Assembly: GCA_015039315.1 (NCBI GenBank)
Contig: WIDE01000052.1
Location: forward strand, 1-64,000
Source: Clavulina sp. PMI_390
Lineage: Eukaryota > Basidiomycota > Agaricomycetes > Cantharellales > Hydnaceae
Direction: 5' to 3'
DNA length: 64,000 nt
The translations under genes were made by a program, and so were the position numbers. Numbering within the stretch: position 1 is the first letter of the stretch; every line of letters begins with the position of its first letter. Positions 11,993-23,691 of the stretch are shown here, piece after piece. The notes beneath the pieces are model-generated. The model did not search any database. It was not told the DNA's origin and saw only the letters and a list, made by a program, of their open reading frames with translations.

Positions 11993-13245
11993 TGAAATGA
12001 AAGGCGAGGTTGCCATCACCGTCGACGGCGAACGAAGAGAGTGATGGGACACTAGACTGAAGGCACGATGGGCAACTTAGACAGGAGGAGATGCGGCAGC
12101 GTCCGGCGCAATCCAAGCAAGAGGAGGGCTTAGAAATAGGAGAACCAAGTAAGAGAAAACAGAGAGCAACGAGGGGTATGTACACATGTTCCATCGGAAG
12201 CATGTTCATCTCCCATAGAAAATGAGCCCGATTTGCCAAAAATTTACGAAATCTTCCATGATACGTGCGGCCATTTCAGTTGGTCATTAGTCTTGAATTA
12301 GCAGTTACCTGAGCACTGTAGTTATTGTCACCTCGCTCCAGTCATTCGGTTGCTCAATGAGCCACAGGAGTTGTGGTGGGTTGTTGTGGCATCCACGAGT
12401 ATCCACATAGACAGGAAACGCAAAACTACTCTTCTTCATGACCCTATCCCGAATTCAATTTAGGCTGAAGTTTGGCCGCCAGTGCAGATTACATTATTCC
12501 AAGTATCTCCACCACATGCTTGGGTAGTTGGCAAGATCGCTAGCCACGACCACTTGATGTCGTTCGTCTAGTAAGCCTGTAGCTCGATGAGCAATGTTTG
12601 GTCATTTCGCTTCCGATTTTTCTATGTCCAACTCATGATACTGTGGTCAGCGCCGACGTGCGGTCTACACTCATATGTACTCGTCAACAACTTCTTCGCT
12701 TTAGTACCTACTAAGCCTTGGGTCGATCTTGTCCCTTTCGTCCTTTGTTCACCTCGCTTCAGACTTGAATTAGCCACTGGTCCTAAGGTCATTCCACCAG
12801 CTCATCGGTATCTCTATGACCTATTTAGGCACTATACCGGACTTTAGGACAGGGGCAGGAGTCAGCAGCGATTACTGTCGTAAATCCAGACACCCCTGTC
12901 CTTGTACAACCGGATAGTCTCCGTCTCCTTATATTTTTTCTTTAATCCCACAGACATCAAGAATTATTCCAGGAGCAAATATGCTTGTCTGACGTTCAGT
13001 GAGACAACAGCTTGAGCTTCTTTGACAACACTCTGCCACCCTTAGAAAGACAGGAGCCATAATTCAACGATGGAGAACCGCTCAGCTCCCTTGAAATTTT
13101 ACTTCTGGGTCCTATCATACCCAAGCGTCCTAACCACCCCAGTGCATCGACCCCATCTCGAATAAGAGGGAACAACACCACTTCCATAAGGAGACAGTGC
13201 AAAAATAAAGCAGAAGCCCACGTGAGACATGAGATGATAATTAGT
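11993..13245. other. Intergenic, about 1.25 kb
   Basis: Promoter side of the GH13 gene and 3' side of kinase-like gene 2. ORF 12587-12847 (+) has no recognisable motif and no splice context. I see no RNA gene or terminal repeats. Confidence 0.4.
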
Positions 13246-14700
13246 CTAAGATTTCATCCTTCTAGAAGTTGATGATCTGAATATTTTCAATATCTTCCTG
13301 AGACTTGATTCTGTCTCAACTACGTTGTTTGTACCATCGACCCCAGCAGCTGCATCAAGTGGCGCTTCTCCAAGTACCTTCTTGATGCTCTTCAACACTG
13401 CCAAGCTTGTTGGACGTTCGGTCGGCTTCTGCGCCCACATCTCCACAAGCAGCTTCCAAAACGCATCTCCCGCCAATCTAGGAAGATCCACGCGACGTGA
13501 AGTATCACCAGGTCTCTTCGGCCGTTCGCCTTTAACCAAAGCTTCGCACACTCTCCACTCAAGATCAATGTGTGAGAATGGCCGCTCACCAGTCCACATG
13601 TTAAGGGAAAGCATAGCAAGGGAGTGTACATCGCTTTGCCAAGTGGTGCGAAATTTATCGAACATGGTATCGGTGAGCTCTGGGGCCAGAAATCGGGCCA
13701 TACCACCTGCTTGCTGCTTTGTTCGCGTTCGAGTGACCTCATGACGAATACGGCTGAGCCCAAAGTCGCAGAGATATGGGTGACCTTTTTCATCCAGAAG
13801 AACGTTCCCCTATTAACTCGATATTTCACTAATTGCATCTACGAAGGAGAGAGGTTATTTACAGCATACTCACAGGGTGCAAGTCTCCATGGATCACAGT
13901 CGGTTGAAGGGAATGAAGATACACCACTCCTTCGACCACGCCCGTAAGCTGATTATTGTAATTATAGTAGTAAGGTAGTTGATCCATCAAGAAGCTCATC
14001 AACAGCTCACAATATTTTTAAATTCAGATTGGCTCAGCAAGCGTTCAGGATTCAGCAAGGCTTGCAACGACCCTCCCGCAATGTATGGCACGACTGTAAG
14101 TGGGGGAGAGCCATTCGTCTCGTGATAGATACCCAAGAATTCAATAATATTGGTGTGCTTTAGTTGAGAATGTGTGATGGCTTCACGGTGCACAAGCTGA
14201 TTCAAGCATGATCGATGAGGTCCACAGCACAGGAAGACTTGAACTTAGCGGATCTCTCACTTTAGCAACTTCTTTCCCGCCAGGTCCTTCCCACTCATTT
14301 GCCGTCAGAAACATCTCCCGAACGACCACTTGCTGCCCTGACATATTCCCACGATAAGTTGTAGCCTCGCCACCTCGTCCCATCGGCGCGGCCCTCTCGA
14401 ATGCGACGTCATGAAGGCTGAAGGCGGATGGGAGAGAGCTGAAATAATAGCAAAAATCTTGGAGACACCGAAGAAATAGAGTCCGTGCGCTAGAATCGAG
14501 TATACCACTTTTAAGAACCTTCAACAGCGCGACAATATTAGTGGTGCATCGCTTGTATCTCTCCAACTTACATCATAGATTCGGTTGAGAAGATCTGTTT
14601 GCTCGTTTTGAGGGACCTTGAAAACATCAAATCCTGGATCCAACCCGAGCTTTTCGCGTATTGGTGAGTGCAGTTCTGGGACACGGTTGATCCTCTCCTC
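13246..14700 (-). CDS. TKL-type kinase-like protein 2
   Basis: Closest relative in the window is kinase-like protein 1 (MGRGGEATTYRG, VVVREMFLTANEW, HREAITHSQL, RHEVTRTRTKQQAGG). The N-terminal module (IREKLGLDPGF ... EQTDLLNRIYD) lies near 14690-14573. It is followed by a GTAAGT intron and the exon VLKSGILDSSARTLFLRCLQDF. The catalytic loop reads VIHGDLHP-GNVLLDEKG and the metal motif is intact (CDFGLSRI), but the VAIK lysine is Arg. The C-lobe has MWTGERPFSH and MWAQKPTERP. It ends at 13246 after a basic Ser-rich tail. The 5' exon is not certain: a clean acceptor (CCCCAG) precedes DEERINRVPEL, so an upstream exon probably exists. Cytoplasmic signalling or scaffolding is inferred. Confidence 0.75.
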
Positions 14701-14719
14701 ATCCTGGGGAGTCTAAAAT

Positions 14720-16298
14720 TTCACATTATCTCATTAATATGTCGTCAATTTGATAGAAACTTGACGAAAAAACCTGCTCAGGGGAAGGGGCGTGGTCCGG
14801 GGGAAACCAACGCTATATATGGCCGTCAGCACGAGGTTGCAACACCTGAAAGACACCAGCATGAAATTTACCCGCCAGAATCGTAAAGGGCCAAGAAGAG
14901 CTGTTGAATGTGATATTTTTGCGATTAAAGGGTAAAATGTTGCTTTGACGATCGAAGGGAGGCTGATTGACTGGTTGGAGTCTGGGCGTGAAGCCAATGG
15001 TTGCTCGGCCATCCTAAACACCTCAACCGACTAATATAACGTCAAATAAATGTAGGAACCAGCGATGTAATACTAAGTTTCGCAAATTGGACTCAATTGA
15101 AAGAAGGAGATTTGGTTGGGGACAGAGGAGCCTTGAGAAAGTTGTTTTTATACCTGGGTGATGGGGGGAGCCGAGAGAAGAATTGTCATGCCAGCGTCTG
15201 TCTCGCGAGAAAGCGGTCGAATAGCGCCACGTTCAGATAAACTCCCCATGAGTCCACAAGAGTGCTTTCAACCTATCAAGGATGCGCTACTGAATGCCTC
15301 GAGGAATACGCGTGGCGAGGAGCTGAGCAGTCTTTTTAAATCTCCTGCGGATTGCAAAGCTGAGGACAGTACGAGGGCACGAGACCAGGGATCGCCCTGA
15401 GGAATATATCTATGTGGCACGACGGCCCTATGCACAGCGCCTGTGTTGCGATCTAGTGCGGCCGAAATAATCCACAGGCTTCATCTGGCGTGGTCTCCAA
15501 AAAAAAAGAAGGCTCTTGGGAATGTTCATCGACCTCGAAAGCTTTCACGGTTTCCATAAGAGAATAGACGAGACCAGGATGAGTTAGCAACGATCTTGTC
15601 GATACATCGGACTATAGATACCTTTTCGATGATTCTCTATAGCTGGTGCCTAACCCAAGTTATGGAGCCGCAGCTCACCTTTTGGAGCGGTGTCCTGTGA
15701 CTTGGTCCAATAGAGCGCCATAGAGTGTGAGCAGCTGACATAGCTCTTTGCTGAGCAGGACCTTTCCATGTGTGACGGCAGAGACAAGCCCTCATCACGA
15801 AGGAGACTAGAGGGCCCGTGTTGGCAAGGCGTGGACTGTGCTTGGTGGCAGTCAGATGGAAAAACCACACCCTCGCTAAATGCGGACGTGACGCCAAACT
15901 TGCGGCTAAATGTGCCCACCGCAGGCGCTGCCTCGCTGTAGAAGTGAGGATTGCTGAAGTCCTGAGCAGTGGATCCCACCGGCAGGAAACTGATTGAAAA
16001 TCATGCATATAAATACCAGTAGCGGCGACTGAGGGTTTCGGCTTTCGGATATCAAGTAGTTTCTCCCAGCGGTAATCGTGTGACGAGAGGCGAAATAGCA
16101 GCCCTGATATATCCTGTGTCGCTGATTGTGGAGGTCGCAATTCAGGCGGTAGACGCATGCATGTGTTCGAGGCCCGCTACTCTTGTCCACCTTGATCCCA
16201 TGACCCTAGGGTCCGTCCGGCCCAGCGACTGCTGAAGAATTATGTTAGATTGCAATTCATCCGCAAATTATTATGGCATCTGTCCAACTTCTTGATGG
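14720..16298. other. Region between kinase-like genes 2 and 3
   Basis: About 1.6 kb. It may include the missing first exon of kinase 2. Between 15640 and 16190 several overlapping minus-strand frames stay open, which could mark a decayed gene, but no frame gives a recognisable family. I make no call. Confidence 0.3.
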
Positions 16299-17787
16299 TC
16301 AATCCTTCTGCCGCTCGCTGACAGCGATGGAATCCCTGTAGCAATTACGCTGTCCTTCTATGAAAGCTTTCCCTAAAAATAGGCCCACCAAAAGCCCAAC
16401 AACTCTAGTAATCGGCGGGCGATCAGTCGGCTCGTGTGCCCACATCTCCTCAATCAGGTCCCAAAGTGCGCATTCTGTGGCTGCAGGGATGTCCATAGGG
16501 AACTTTGACCGCTTTGGACGTTTCTTAGCTTCGAATAGTTGGGTAACTTCCCAATCCCTCTTATTTGGGAACGGTTTATGACCAGAACAAGCGTGGAGGA
16601 AGGTCATGGCAAGAGAGAAAACGTCGCTTGCCTGACTTGTTCGGGAAGGCCCAGTCAATTGACAAGTAAGTTCTGGGGCCGTATATCGCAAACTTCCACC
16701 TGATTGATCCCCCAACATTGTCCGCGTTCGGGTTATTTCATGGCGTATTCGACTGAGGCCAAAGTCGCAAAGGTATGCATGGCCAAAGTCGTCGAGAAGT
16801 ACATTGCCCTAATGAGATTCGTGTGTGTGAAAGCGACAGGTTGGTGTGAGCAATTTTTCAGCCAAGCTCAACAAGGGGCCTGTGAGTGCGTACCGGATGC
16901 AAATCTCCATGTATTACCTGTGGAACCCGCGAGTGCAGATATTCTACTCCACGACTGATACCAAGAAGCTGATGTTAATCAGGGGGAAATTGCTCAGCAA
17001 TCATAAAGTCATGGGAAAATACAGCCTAAGTAACTCACAAGTCTCTGCAGAAATTTCAAGTCCATGGCCTGTTTCCCACCTGCAAGGAAGTTGCAGAGTG
17101 AACCTCCCTCAATAAATGGCACAATTGTCAGTGGAGGAGAGTCAGCATCCTCGTGATATACTCCAAGAAATGGAAGTATGTTCTCGTGGTGCATTTGTGC
17201 ATGGGTGATTGCTTCACGGTGGACGAGCTAGACGAATGGAATCAGCTGAGTTCACTTTAGGGGATTGATAATATACCCTGAAAATTTTCTTCCCATGTGC
17301 ACTTTTCCAGAATCTCTGGTGGAGTAAAACTTCGCGGATCACTACTTCTCGTTCTCCCATCCGGCCGTTATAAATCGTCGCTTCCCCGCCTCTTGCTAAC
17401 GTGTCCCTCCGGTCAAAAGTGACTGAAGACAGAGAAAGTGATGTTGGAAGACAACCGACTTGAAAGCATGCATCTTGTAGGAGCCGTAACGAGTCCGAGT
17501 GCTCAGAAGACCCTTGGGGTCGACTTTTCAAGTCCTAAAAATGGAGTGTTAGAATTTCCATCTTTCGCTATGATTTGAGCAGGCGCATTCACTTCATGGA
17601 GTTTGTCAAGGAGGGCGATCACATCGGACTGAGAGAGTTTTGACAAGGTGGAGAGGGATGGATCCAGGCCGAATTTTGTTAGGAGTTCCGAGCGTATTGG
17701 CTTTTCTGGTGCTTGTGAAAGGCCCGCGTCGCTTGTCGCTGCATGAGGAGTGAGCGGGACTATGAACTGGTCAGAACTAGAAAACAT
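16299..17787 (-). CDS. TKL-type kinase-like protein 3
   Basis: ATG 17787 starts a Ser/Thr-Pro-rich lead. The N-terminal module follows (ELLTKFGLDPSLSTLSKLSQ ... LLDKLHE). A phase-0 intron from GTGAAT to TTTTTAG leads to DLKSRPQGSSEH and the kinase domain. Motifs are LARGGEATIYNG (glycine loop), EVVIREVLL (Arg for the VAIK Lys), HREAITHAQM, GVYHEDADSPPLTIVPFI, HGDLHP, GNVLLDDFGHAYLCDFGLSRI and RYTAPEL. The C-lobe is HACSGHKPFPNKRDW and MWAHEPTDRP. The metal-binding Asp is kept. The ATG overlaps the stop of the upstream gene by 11 bases on the same strand, so these two could be co-transcribed or part of one longer transcript. Confidence 0.75.
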
Positions 17788-20586
17788 AGGCGGGAAAGAT
17801 ATTATTACATTCTGCTTCGGGAGAGTCTGCCGAAAATAGAGATTGCGGGAGCTCGCTTGTCATGGGGGGGTAAGAGTTATGGCGGCTTAATGAGTAAACG
17901 AGGGTCCCAAAACCTCCCGAATATTCTGGGGGCGACGGATAAGGGAACGCTAGAGTAAACATCGTTTTGAAACGCTCTATCACGGTTGCAATAGACGGGC
18001 GCTTTGATGGCTTCTGATTCCACATCTTTTCCAGCAGTTTCCAGAGAGTGGGCTGCATCTCTCGCGACAACATTGTTTGCGGGGTTCTCTTTGGCCTTCT
18101 TCCTTTAGCAAAGCCTAATAATACCTCCCAATCCCTAGTCACCTCCGAGAACGGCGGTCGACCGGTCCATACATTGAAGAATGTCATCGCGAGGCTGAAG
18201 ATATCACTTTTTTGAGTAGGATTAATCTCTTGCAGCTTAAGAGTAATAAGCTCCGGAGCCATGAACCGCATCCTCTTACTCTCTTGACGCGCAACACGTG
18301 TCTTATTCAACATGCAACAGATACGACTCGTCCCAAATCCACAGATTTGTGGATTGCCGAAATCATCCAGAAGTATGTTCCCCTATGATATGAAATAATA
18401 TAAATAAGTGACGATATGAGTGGGGCAATGACTAGACCTACAGGATGCAGATCACCATGAATCACTGGTGGATTCTGAGAATGTAAGTATCCCACTCCCC
18501 TTGTAATACCAATCAGCTGTACGGCGAGGTCATAGGTGAGGTAAAACGAGTGAGACTAGTTAGATAGAGTCTCACTACTCACGATGCATTGAAATATGGC
18601 TGTAGGGATAGGCCACTGGCGAGACAGCATACTGCTAAGAGAGCCGCGCCCCCAAAACGGCACAATTGTGAGTGGAGGGGAGTTTAGGGAGTCATGATAG
18701 ATCCCTAAGAACGGGATAATGTTGGGATGTTGCAGTTGTGAATGAGTGATTGCCTCGCGATGAACCAGCTATTGATAGTTATCAGCACGTCTTGTGGCCC
18801 ACTTTGCAGCGCAACCATTTTACCTGGAGAATACGATGGCCTGTGGAACTCTTCCACTCCTTCGAAGGTAAGAATAGTTCTTGGATAACGACATCCTGCG
18901 TTAGTCTTCTGCCCTGGTAGAGAGTAGCTTCTTCCCCGCGTCCGAGAACATTTCTTCTATCAAATTGGATGTTTGACAGGTGAAATGGAGTTGGAAGAGC
19001 GCGGGCATGAAAACAGAGGTCCTGTAGAAGCATTAATCGATGTGGGTATCGGTCCAGCTTTTTGGTAGAGCCCAAATCCTATAAATACAAAAACAGTATC
19101 AGCACCTAAACTTCGAGAGCTCTCATTTAAGTGGAGCGTACGGCGAAAATCTGATCGAGAAGCTCGAGTGCCTCTTTGCTAGGGCAGTTTTCGATAAGGT
19201 TGAGCCACTGCTGGTATCTATCAGAATATGCAGCCATTTCCAAGTCCTAGCAGTCCATGTATGTTTCAGAGAATAACCGACACAAGAGGCGCTTGGAAGC
19301 GTGTCCATACATCATAAATCTGATCAAGGGCTTTGCATGCTTCCTTACCGAGAAGTTGGGAGAGCTCGGGCTGTGGCCTAATCCCGAACTTAGCGTGAAA
19401 GGGCTGATATACGGATAACATCAAAAGTCGATTCGTATTCTCCGAAGCAGATATGTGAGAATCCTGAAAGAATGTGCTCTGACATTCGCCGTCAGTATCG
19501 CCGTCGTTCTTCCCAGATGTAACCCCTCTCGTTCTATCCACAGCTACCGTGGCGGTAATAGAGGGTTCTTCGCACTGCCTCGCACGTAACAACTTTTCTG
19601 GGAGTGACGGGTGGGTGGAGGGATCGACGAAATCAGGATTCGTGTCTATTTGAGGCGGCAGTGCCATTATGCTATTGGCGCATCGTGTGCTGTTGAGGAA
19701 CCAATCTTCAACAAGAACAAGAGCCTTGCGTTGAATATAAGAGAATCGAGTTTCGCCTAGGGAAGCGCTCCCTATGACGCCCAAGGCGACTAGAGAGACT
19801 ACTGTTGCCCCAGGGGTGATCGAACTCTGCAAGCGTTCGAAGGAGTCCATCTGCAGTGGATCCCAGGAGGTTCCGGGCATAACCACAAAAACTTCGAAGT
19901 CGTATTTCTGGATATCGACCTTAATTGATCGATTCCATACGTATGCTCGTCGAAAGATTGCGTTCAGGACTCGGCCAAACGTGTCCGTCAATACAAGATC
20001 GCCTGAGAGTCCCCTCAAGCAATTCATCAATTCGCTCACAACGGACTGTGAGACTCGTTCCACAAAGTTGCCCAAAACTTCGGGCGTAACGGTCTCATCA
20101 ATATCCCTGTACATTTTAGCTCTCCAGGCAGCAGCCGCTAATTGAAGGTCTAAGGGATAAAGGAATCTGAAAATGCACCAAGTGGAGTTCAGCAAAGGAC
20201 TCACGGTTGCAAGCGATGTTCCCATAATCTTTTTGCAGTCTCTGATTGCTTTCGTCGCCAGCGATTGGGTGGAAGGGGAGGAATATGTAACGGTGGAGAT
20301 GAATATTAAGAATTGATAGGAAAGAGAAATAAATAAAGTCCCCTTTGTTTGGGAAGTCAGAGGGTCGGCGTGAGATTGGATTGCTTGGAGGGTCGATAGT
20401 GGCAGCTGGGCAAGGAACCTCTTTGTAAGAGGAAACATAGTCGGCGACTTCGTCACAGAACGACTGGACATCCCGCTGAAGATCAGCGAACTGCTTTAAG
20501 ACACTCCTAACACTGAGCAGTAGTCCTGATTTGAGCTCCACCACCGTAGGGTCGTCGTCAAGACGCCTGGGTAGTTGATGAGCCAT
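17777..20586 (-). CDS. TKL-type pseudokinase 4 with long helical N-terminal region
   Basis: I join a large N-terminal exon set (20586 to about 19297, MAHQLPRRLDDDPTV...) to the kinase exons through two phase-0 introns, GTATGG...GCTAG and GTACGC...TTATAG. The joined stretch carries two copies of the family module: KFGIRPQPELSQLLG ... ALDQIYD, then NLIENCPSKEALELLDQIFA. The kinase part has LGRGEEATLYQG, DVVIQELFL (Gln for Lys), HGDLHP and GNILLDDFGNPQICGFGTSRI. The DFG Asp is therefore Gly, and the Lys is also lost, so this should be catalytically dead. Splicing near 20150-20470 is uncertain: two frames overlap, and a GTGAGT...CCTTAG intron of about 55 bp resolves them. It ends TATGTTTTCTAG, overlapping the next ATG. 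The N-terminal exon could still be a separate gene. Confidence 0.65.
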
Positions 20587-21438
20587 TGCAACAGCTTTTT
20601 AGAGAACCGACGCCTCTAGCTTAGGAAGAAGCTCGGTTCGGTCGGTGATCTATATGGAAACTGGGACGCGGTGGGACGAACTTGGCATCAGATTTTTTTT
20701 TTGGACAGAGTGCCTTCGTGTCGACGCGTTGGACACGAACCTCTGACGGATCAGGTTTGACGGTGTAAATATGGAGAGAAGCAGGTTGTGATGTCAAAAG
20801 CCAGTGCTGGCCATAGATAATGATTTAGAAACGTATGAAATCGGGATGGATGTCGGTGGAGGCCTTACCAAAGGGACACTAGTAGGTGAGGTTGTGATGT
20901 GAAGAATGACTGCTGAAATGGAAGGGGGTGGAGAGCCCATATTTCTTTCGTCACTGAGGTGGACTTTCGTCGTACTCTGAACGTCCTGGATCAGAATAGA
21001 GTTTGAGTGGTGCCAAACATGAGGATCGATAGTCCATTGAGGCGACGACAGCCTTGAGGAGGAACCGTGGGTGAGGGGAGGAGTCTATATCACCCAGCAG
21101 GGAATTTCACCATCTCGTTATGTTAAGCTCTGATAATGTACTCGGTTGGCCATGTGCTGAGTGAACGATTGATCAATCAATGCAAATCAAGGCCGTGTCA
21201 CAGACCAATGGACGTGACGAGACAAGAAACAATTATTAAAACGCGTCATAGCGATAACTCAGTTCCACAATTGCATCCTAGGTCAGAAAATAAGGCTTAT
21301 CATCTAGCAGATAAACCTGCAAATATCACGACGACGAACGGGGCTCAGCTATTATGTTGTAAAAGAGTTAAGGGTGTAACTGGATTCCTTAGAAATTCTG
21401 GCATCAGCTTTTGCCCCCTGTCGTCTGCACGCCCGTGA
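20587..21438. other. Promoter/intergenic region upstream of pseudokinase 4
   Basis: About 850 bp between the 3' end of the APD1-like gene and the start of pseudokinase 4, both on the minus strand. It has a short T-rich tract near 20693-20702. ORF 21136-21438 (+) has no family features. Confidence 0.4.
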
Positions 21439-23064
21439 TCACCAGTCATAGAAGCCTCGTCCTCGTCCCTCAGACACGTTCACGGCTGCTCGGAGGAGAT
21501 CAGATATAATCTTTCCTCCGATAATCGTCTCATCTACCACCGCCGGAATCTACCGTCATAAGGAGTAGCACCAACGAGTCAGTGCGTCAACGATTCCAAC
21601 AAAAGAAAGCCTCCGCAAAACGCGCGAAGTACAGAGGAGTCCCGACACTCACCTCCTTCGGACTCACTCTCCCATACCACACGTTGGTGCCACGAGGTGA
21701 GCACACGATCAGGTTGCCCGCAAACTTGTGCCCCCCAAAATGGCTTGTTTGGACAATCAGCGCCCGCTTTCCGAAGCCGTGATTCCCCTCGTCCCTTTTC
21801 ATCTCTTCTGCGATCTGAGCTTCTAGGGTATCCATCGCGGTCGTCTTGGCTCGCTCCTCAAACGAGGGGACGGAATCATCGACCTCGATTTCTGTGTGGA
21901 CCTCCCAACCCCGTGCTTCGAGCACTATCTTGAGGGCTAGATTACAAAAAATGATGTATTAGCGAAAAAAAAATAGCTAGTATGGGTTAAATCACCTCTC
22001 TCGAGTATTGGTGCAGCAATACCACATTTATTGTCCCTTCGCTTGTGTGAGCCTGCGTGAAACGGTTCAGCGGTCAACAAAAGCTATACCAGATTTGCCC
22101 TACAAGGTCGTAATAAAGATTGGGAGAGAGAACTCACAAATGAGAAGTACGCAGTCGTAAGGGAGAGGTCTCGTCTCGAGCCTCGTACTATTCGCCTGCG
22201 ACTTCGCAGCTCTCCTTACGGTTGGCACGAGCCGTGTCTTGCAGAGCTCTTCCGCGTCCTCCGCATTTTCTCGCACCCCCCGTACATACGTGTAGTCGGG
22301 AAGGATGAGTACTGTCTGGCTCTCATGGTCTTCTGATACAGTCTTGATGGAACCATTGAGGACAGTCAGCTTGCCAGACCGGGTAGTATCCATCAAGGAT
22401 GGCTTTTCTTCTGTGACGTTTTGATATGCGGCCATAGCGAGAGAGAGTGGTCCTCTCTTGCCTTGAACAGATTTGTAGGCGGAGCTGATGTACGAGGCCA
22501 GACTGCCAGACTCGAAAGTAATTTCAGCTGCCCAGTTGGAGACGCCAGTCGAGATGATGACCTGGCATCAGTGGAGTATATCGACCAAGGAGAAGGGAGA
22601 TTGGAAGGGCAGGAGAAAATAAAATCATTGTCAGTTAACTATCCTCGACTGACGAAAATCGAGGCAGAAAATTTGGGCATCCCCGAACATGGCGACTGTC
22701 GTCGACAGCAAGAATAGATAACCAGTATTGCAAACAGCACACATACCTGGCGAGAGTAAGGCTTGATGCTCCCAATCATGCGACTCGTCATATCTGCACC
22801 GAATCGAGCAGGGTATTTGCCCAACGAATCCCCAAACTCTCCTCCTCCTCCCAAGTCGCTATCGTCACACTCATTTTCATGGACGCACCCAGCACATTCA
22901 GAGAGAGATGCGACAGGTATACCTGCCGATGTCAACGTCGTAGTGATGTCTTCCAGCGAAGCACTAGCGGGGAGGTACAGGTGCTTTGGGGCGGGTGATC
23001 GAGACGCGCGAGGTGGCTCGTCTCGTTTTTTGGGACTGCTGCCGTTGGAAGGAGGGGAAGACAT
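21439..23064 (-). CDS. APD1: Apd1-like sucrase/ferredoxin-like protein
   Basis: Five exons. ATG 23064 (MSSPPSNGSSPKKRDEP) leads to CAGCVHENECDDSDLG. A phase-0 intron follows, then the exon from VIISTGVSNWAAEI to DCVLLI. The next splice restores CSHKRRDNKC, then KIVLEARGWEVHTEIEVDD and QTSHFGGHKFAGN with WYGRVSPKE. The last exon ends GRGRGFYDW at 21439. CX8C and HX3H are the ligands that bind a thioredoxin-fold [2Fe-2S] cluster in yeast Apd1, and all four are present. Yeast Apd1 is linked to actin patches and to tolerance of redox-active compounds; transfer of that role is inference. Length of about 350 residues fits the family. Intron 1 is long (about 180 bp). Confidence 0.88.
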
Positions 23065-23691
23065 TGTGGGGTTGAGGGGAGAGTTGGAAGTTGTGAGTCA
23101 ACTCGTGAGCGTTATTAGCCACTGCTAGCGACTATCGACGTCGACTGTTTCTTCGGTGGGAAGAGAAGCACGGAGCTTCGTCCTTGGGAGGTGAGAAAAC
23201 AGCAAGCGTATTTTACTCGTTAGCAGAAGTACAAGAGAGTTCTGAAGGCGAAGGGGTAGTTGTGAGCGTGCTGAATGGCGTTTTTTAGTGCGCAGTATAT
23301 ATAGCGGAGTGATCCCCAGCTGTAGTGGATGCCGCAAGACTGCGAAACACCGTCACCCTCCGGCGAACAGTAGCTCACACGAACCCAAAAATAATAGCAA
23401 CTGAATTGCATCTAATCTGATTATGCGACTCTGCTTTGTCTGGCTCCGGGAATGACACGCCGCTGACGTGGTTCATATCACGAAACGCAGTTATATGTTA
23501 CAAAGAACACTGGACAATTGACTAAGGAAGGCTATAAGTACCATGAAGCGAGAAGATAGCAAATCAACAGTTCACGAATAAGAAAGCGAAGAAAATGGAG
23601 AGGTGACGCCTGGGAGATAGGGAAAAGAGGGAAGAGCCAAGGATTTTGGGCAGCCCGAAATAGCACACGAGGGGATATGGATGCATCGCAA
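23065..23691. other. Intergenic between APD1-like and forkhead genes
   Basis: About 630 bp holding the APD1-like promoter and the 3' UTR of the forkhead gene, both minus strand. No ORF here has support. Confidence 0.4.

Noticed and set aside
12587..12847. 86-codon ORF (+) in the long intergenic region
   Set aside because: No motif, no neighbours with the same frame, and no splice logic.
15637..16190. Overlapping minus-strand ORFs, possible decayed gene
   Set aside because: Three frames stay open but none gives a recognisable family, so I could not support a gene or pseudogene call.
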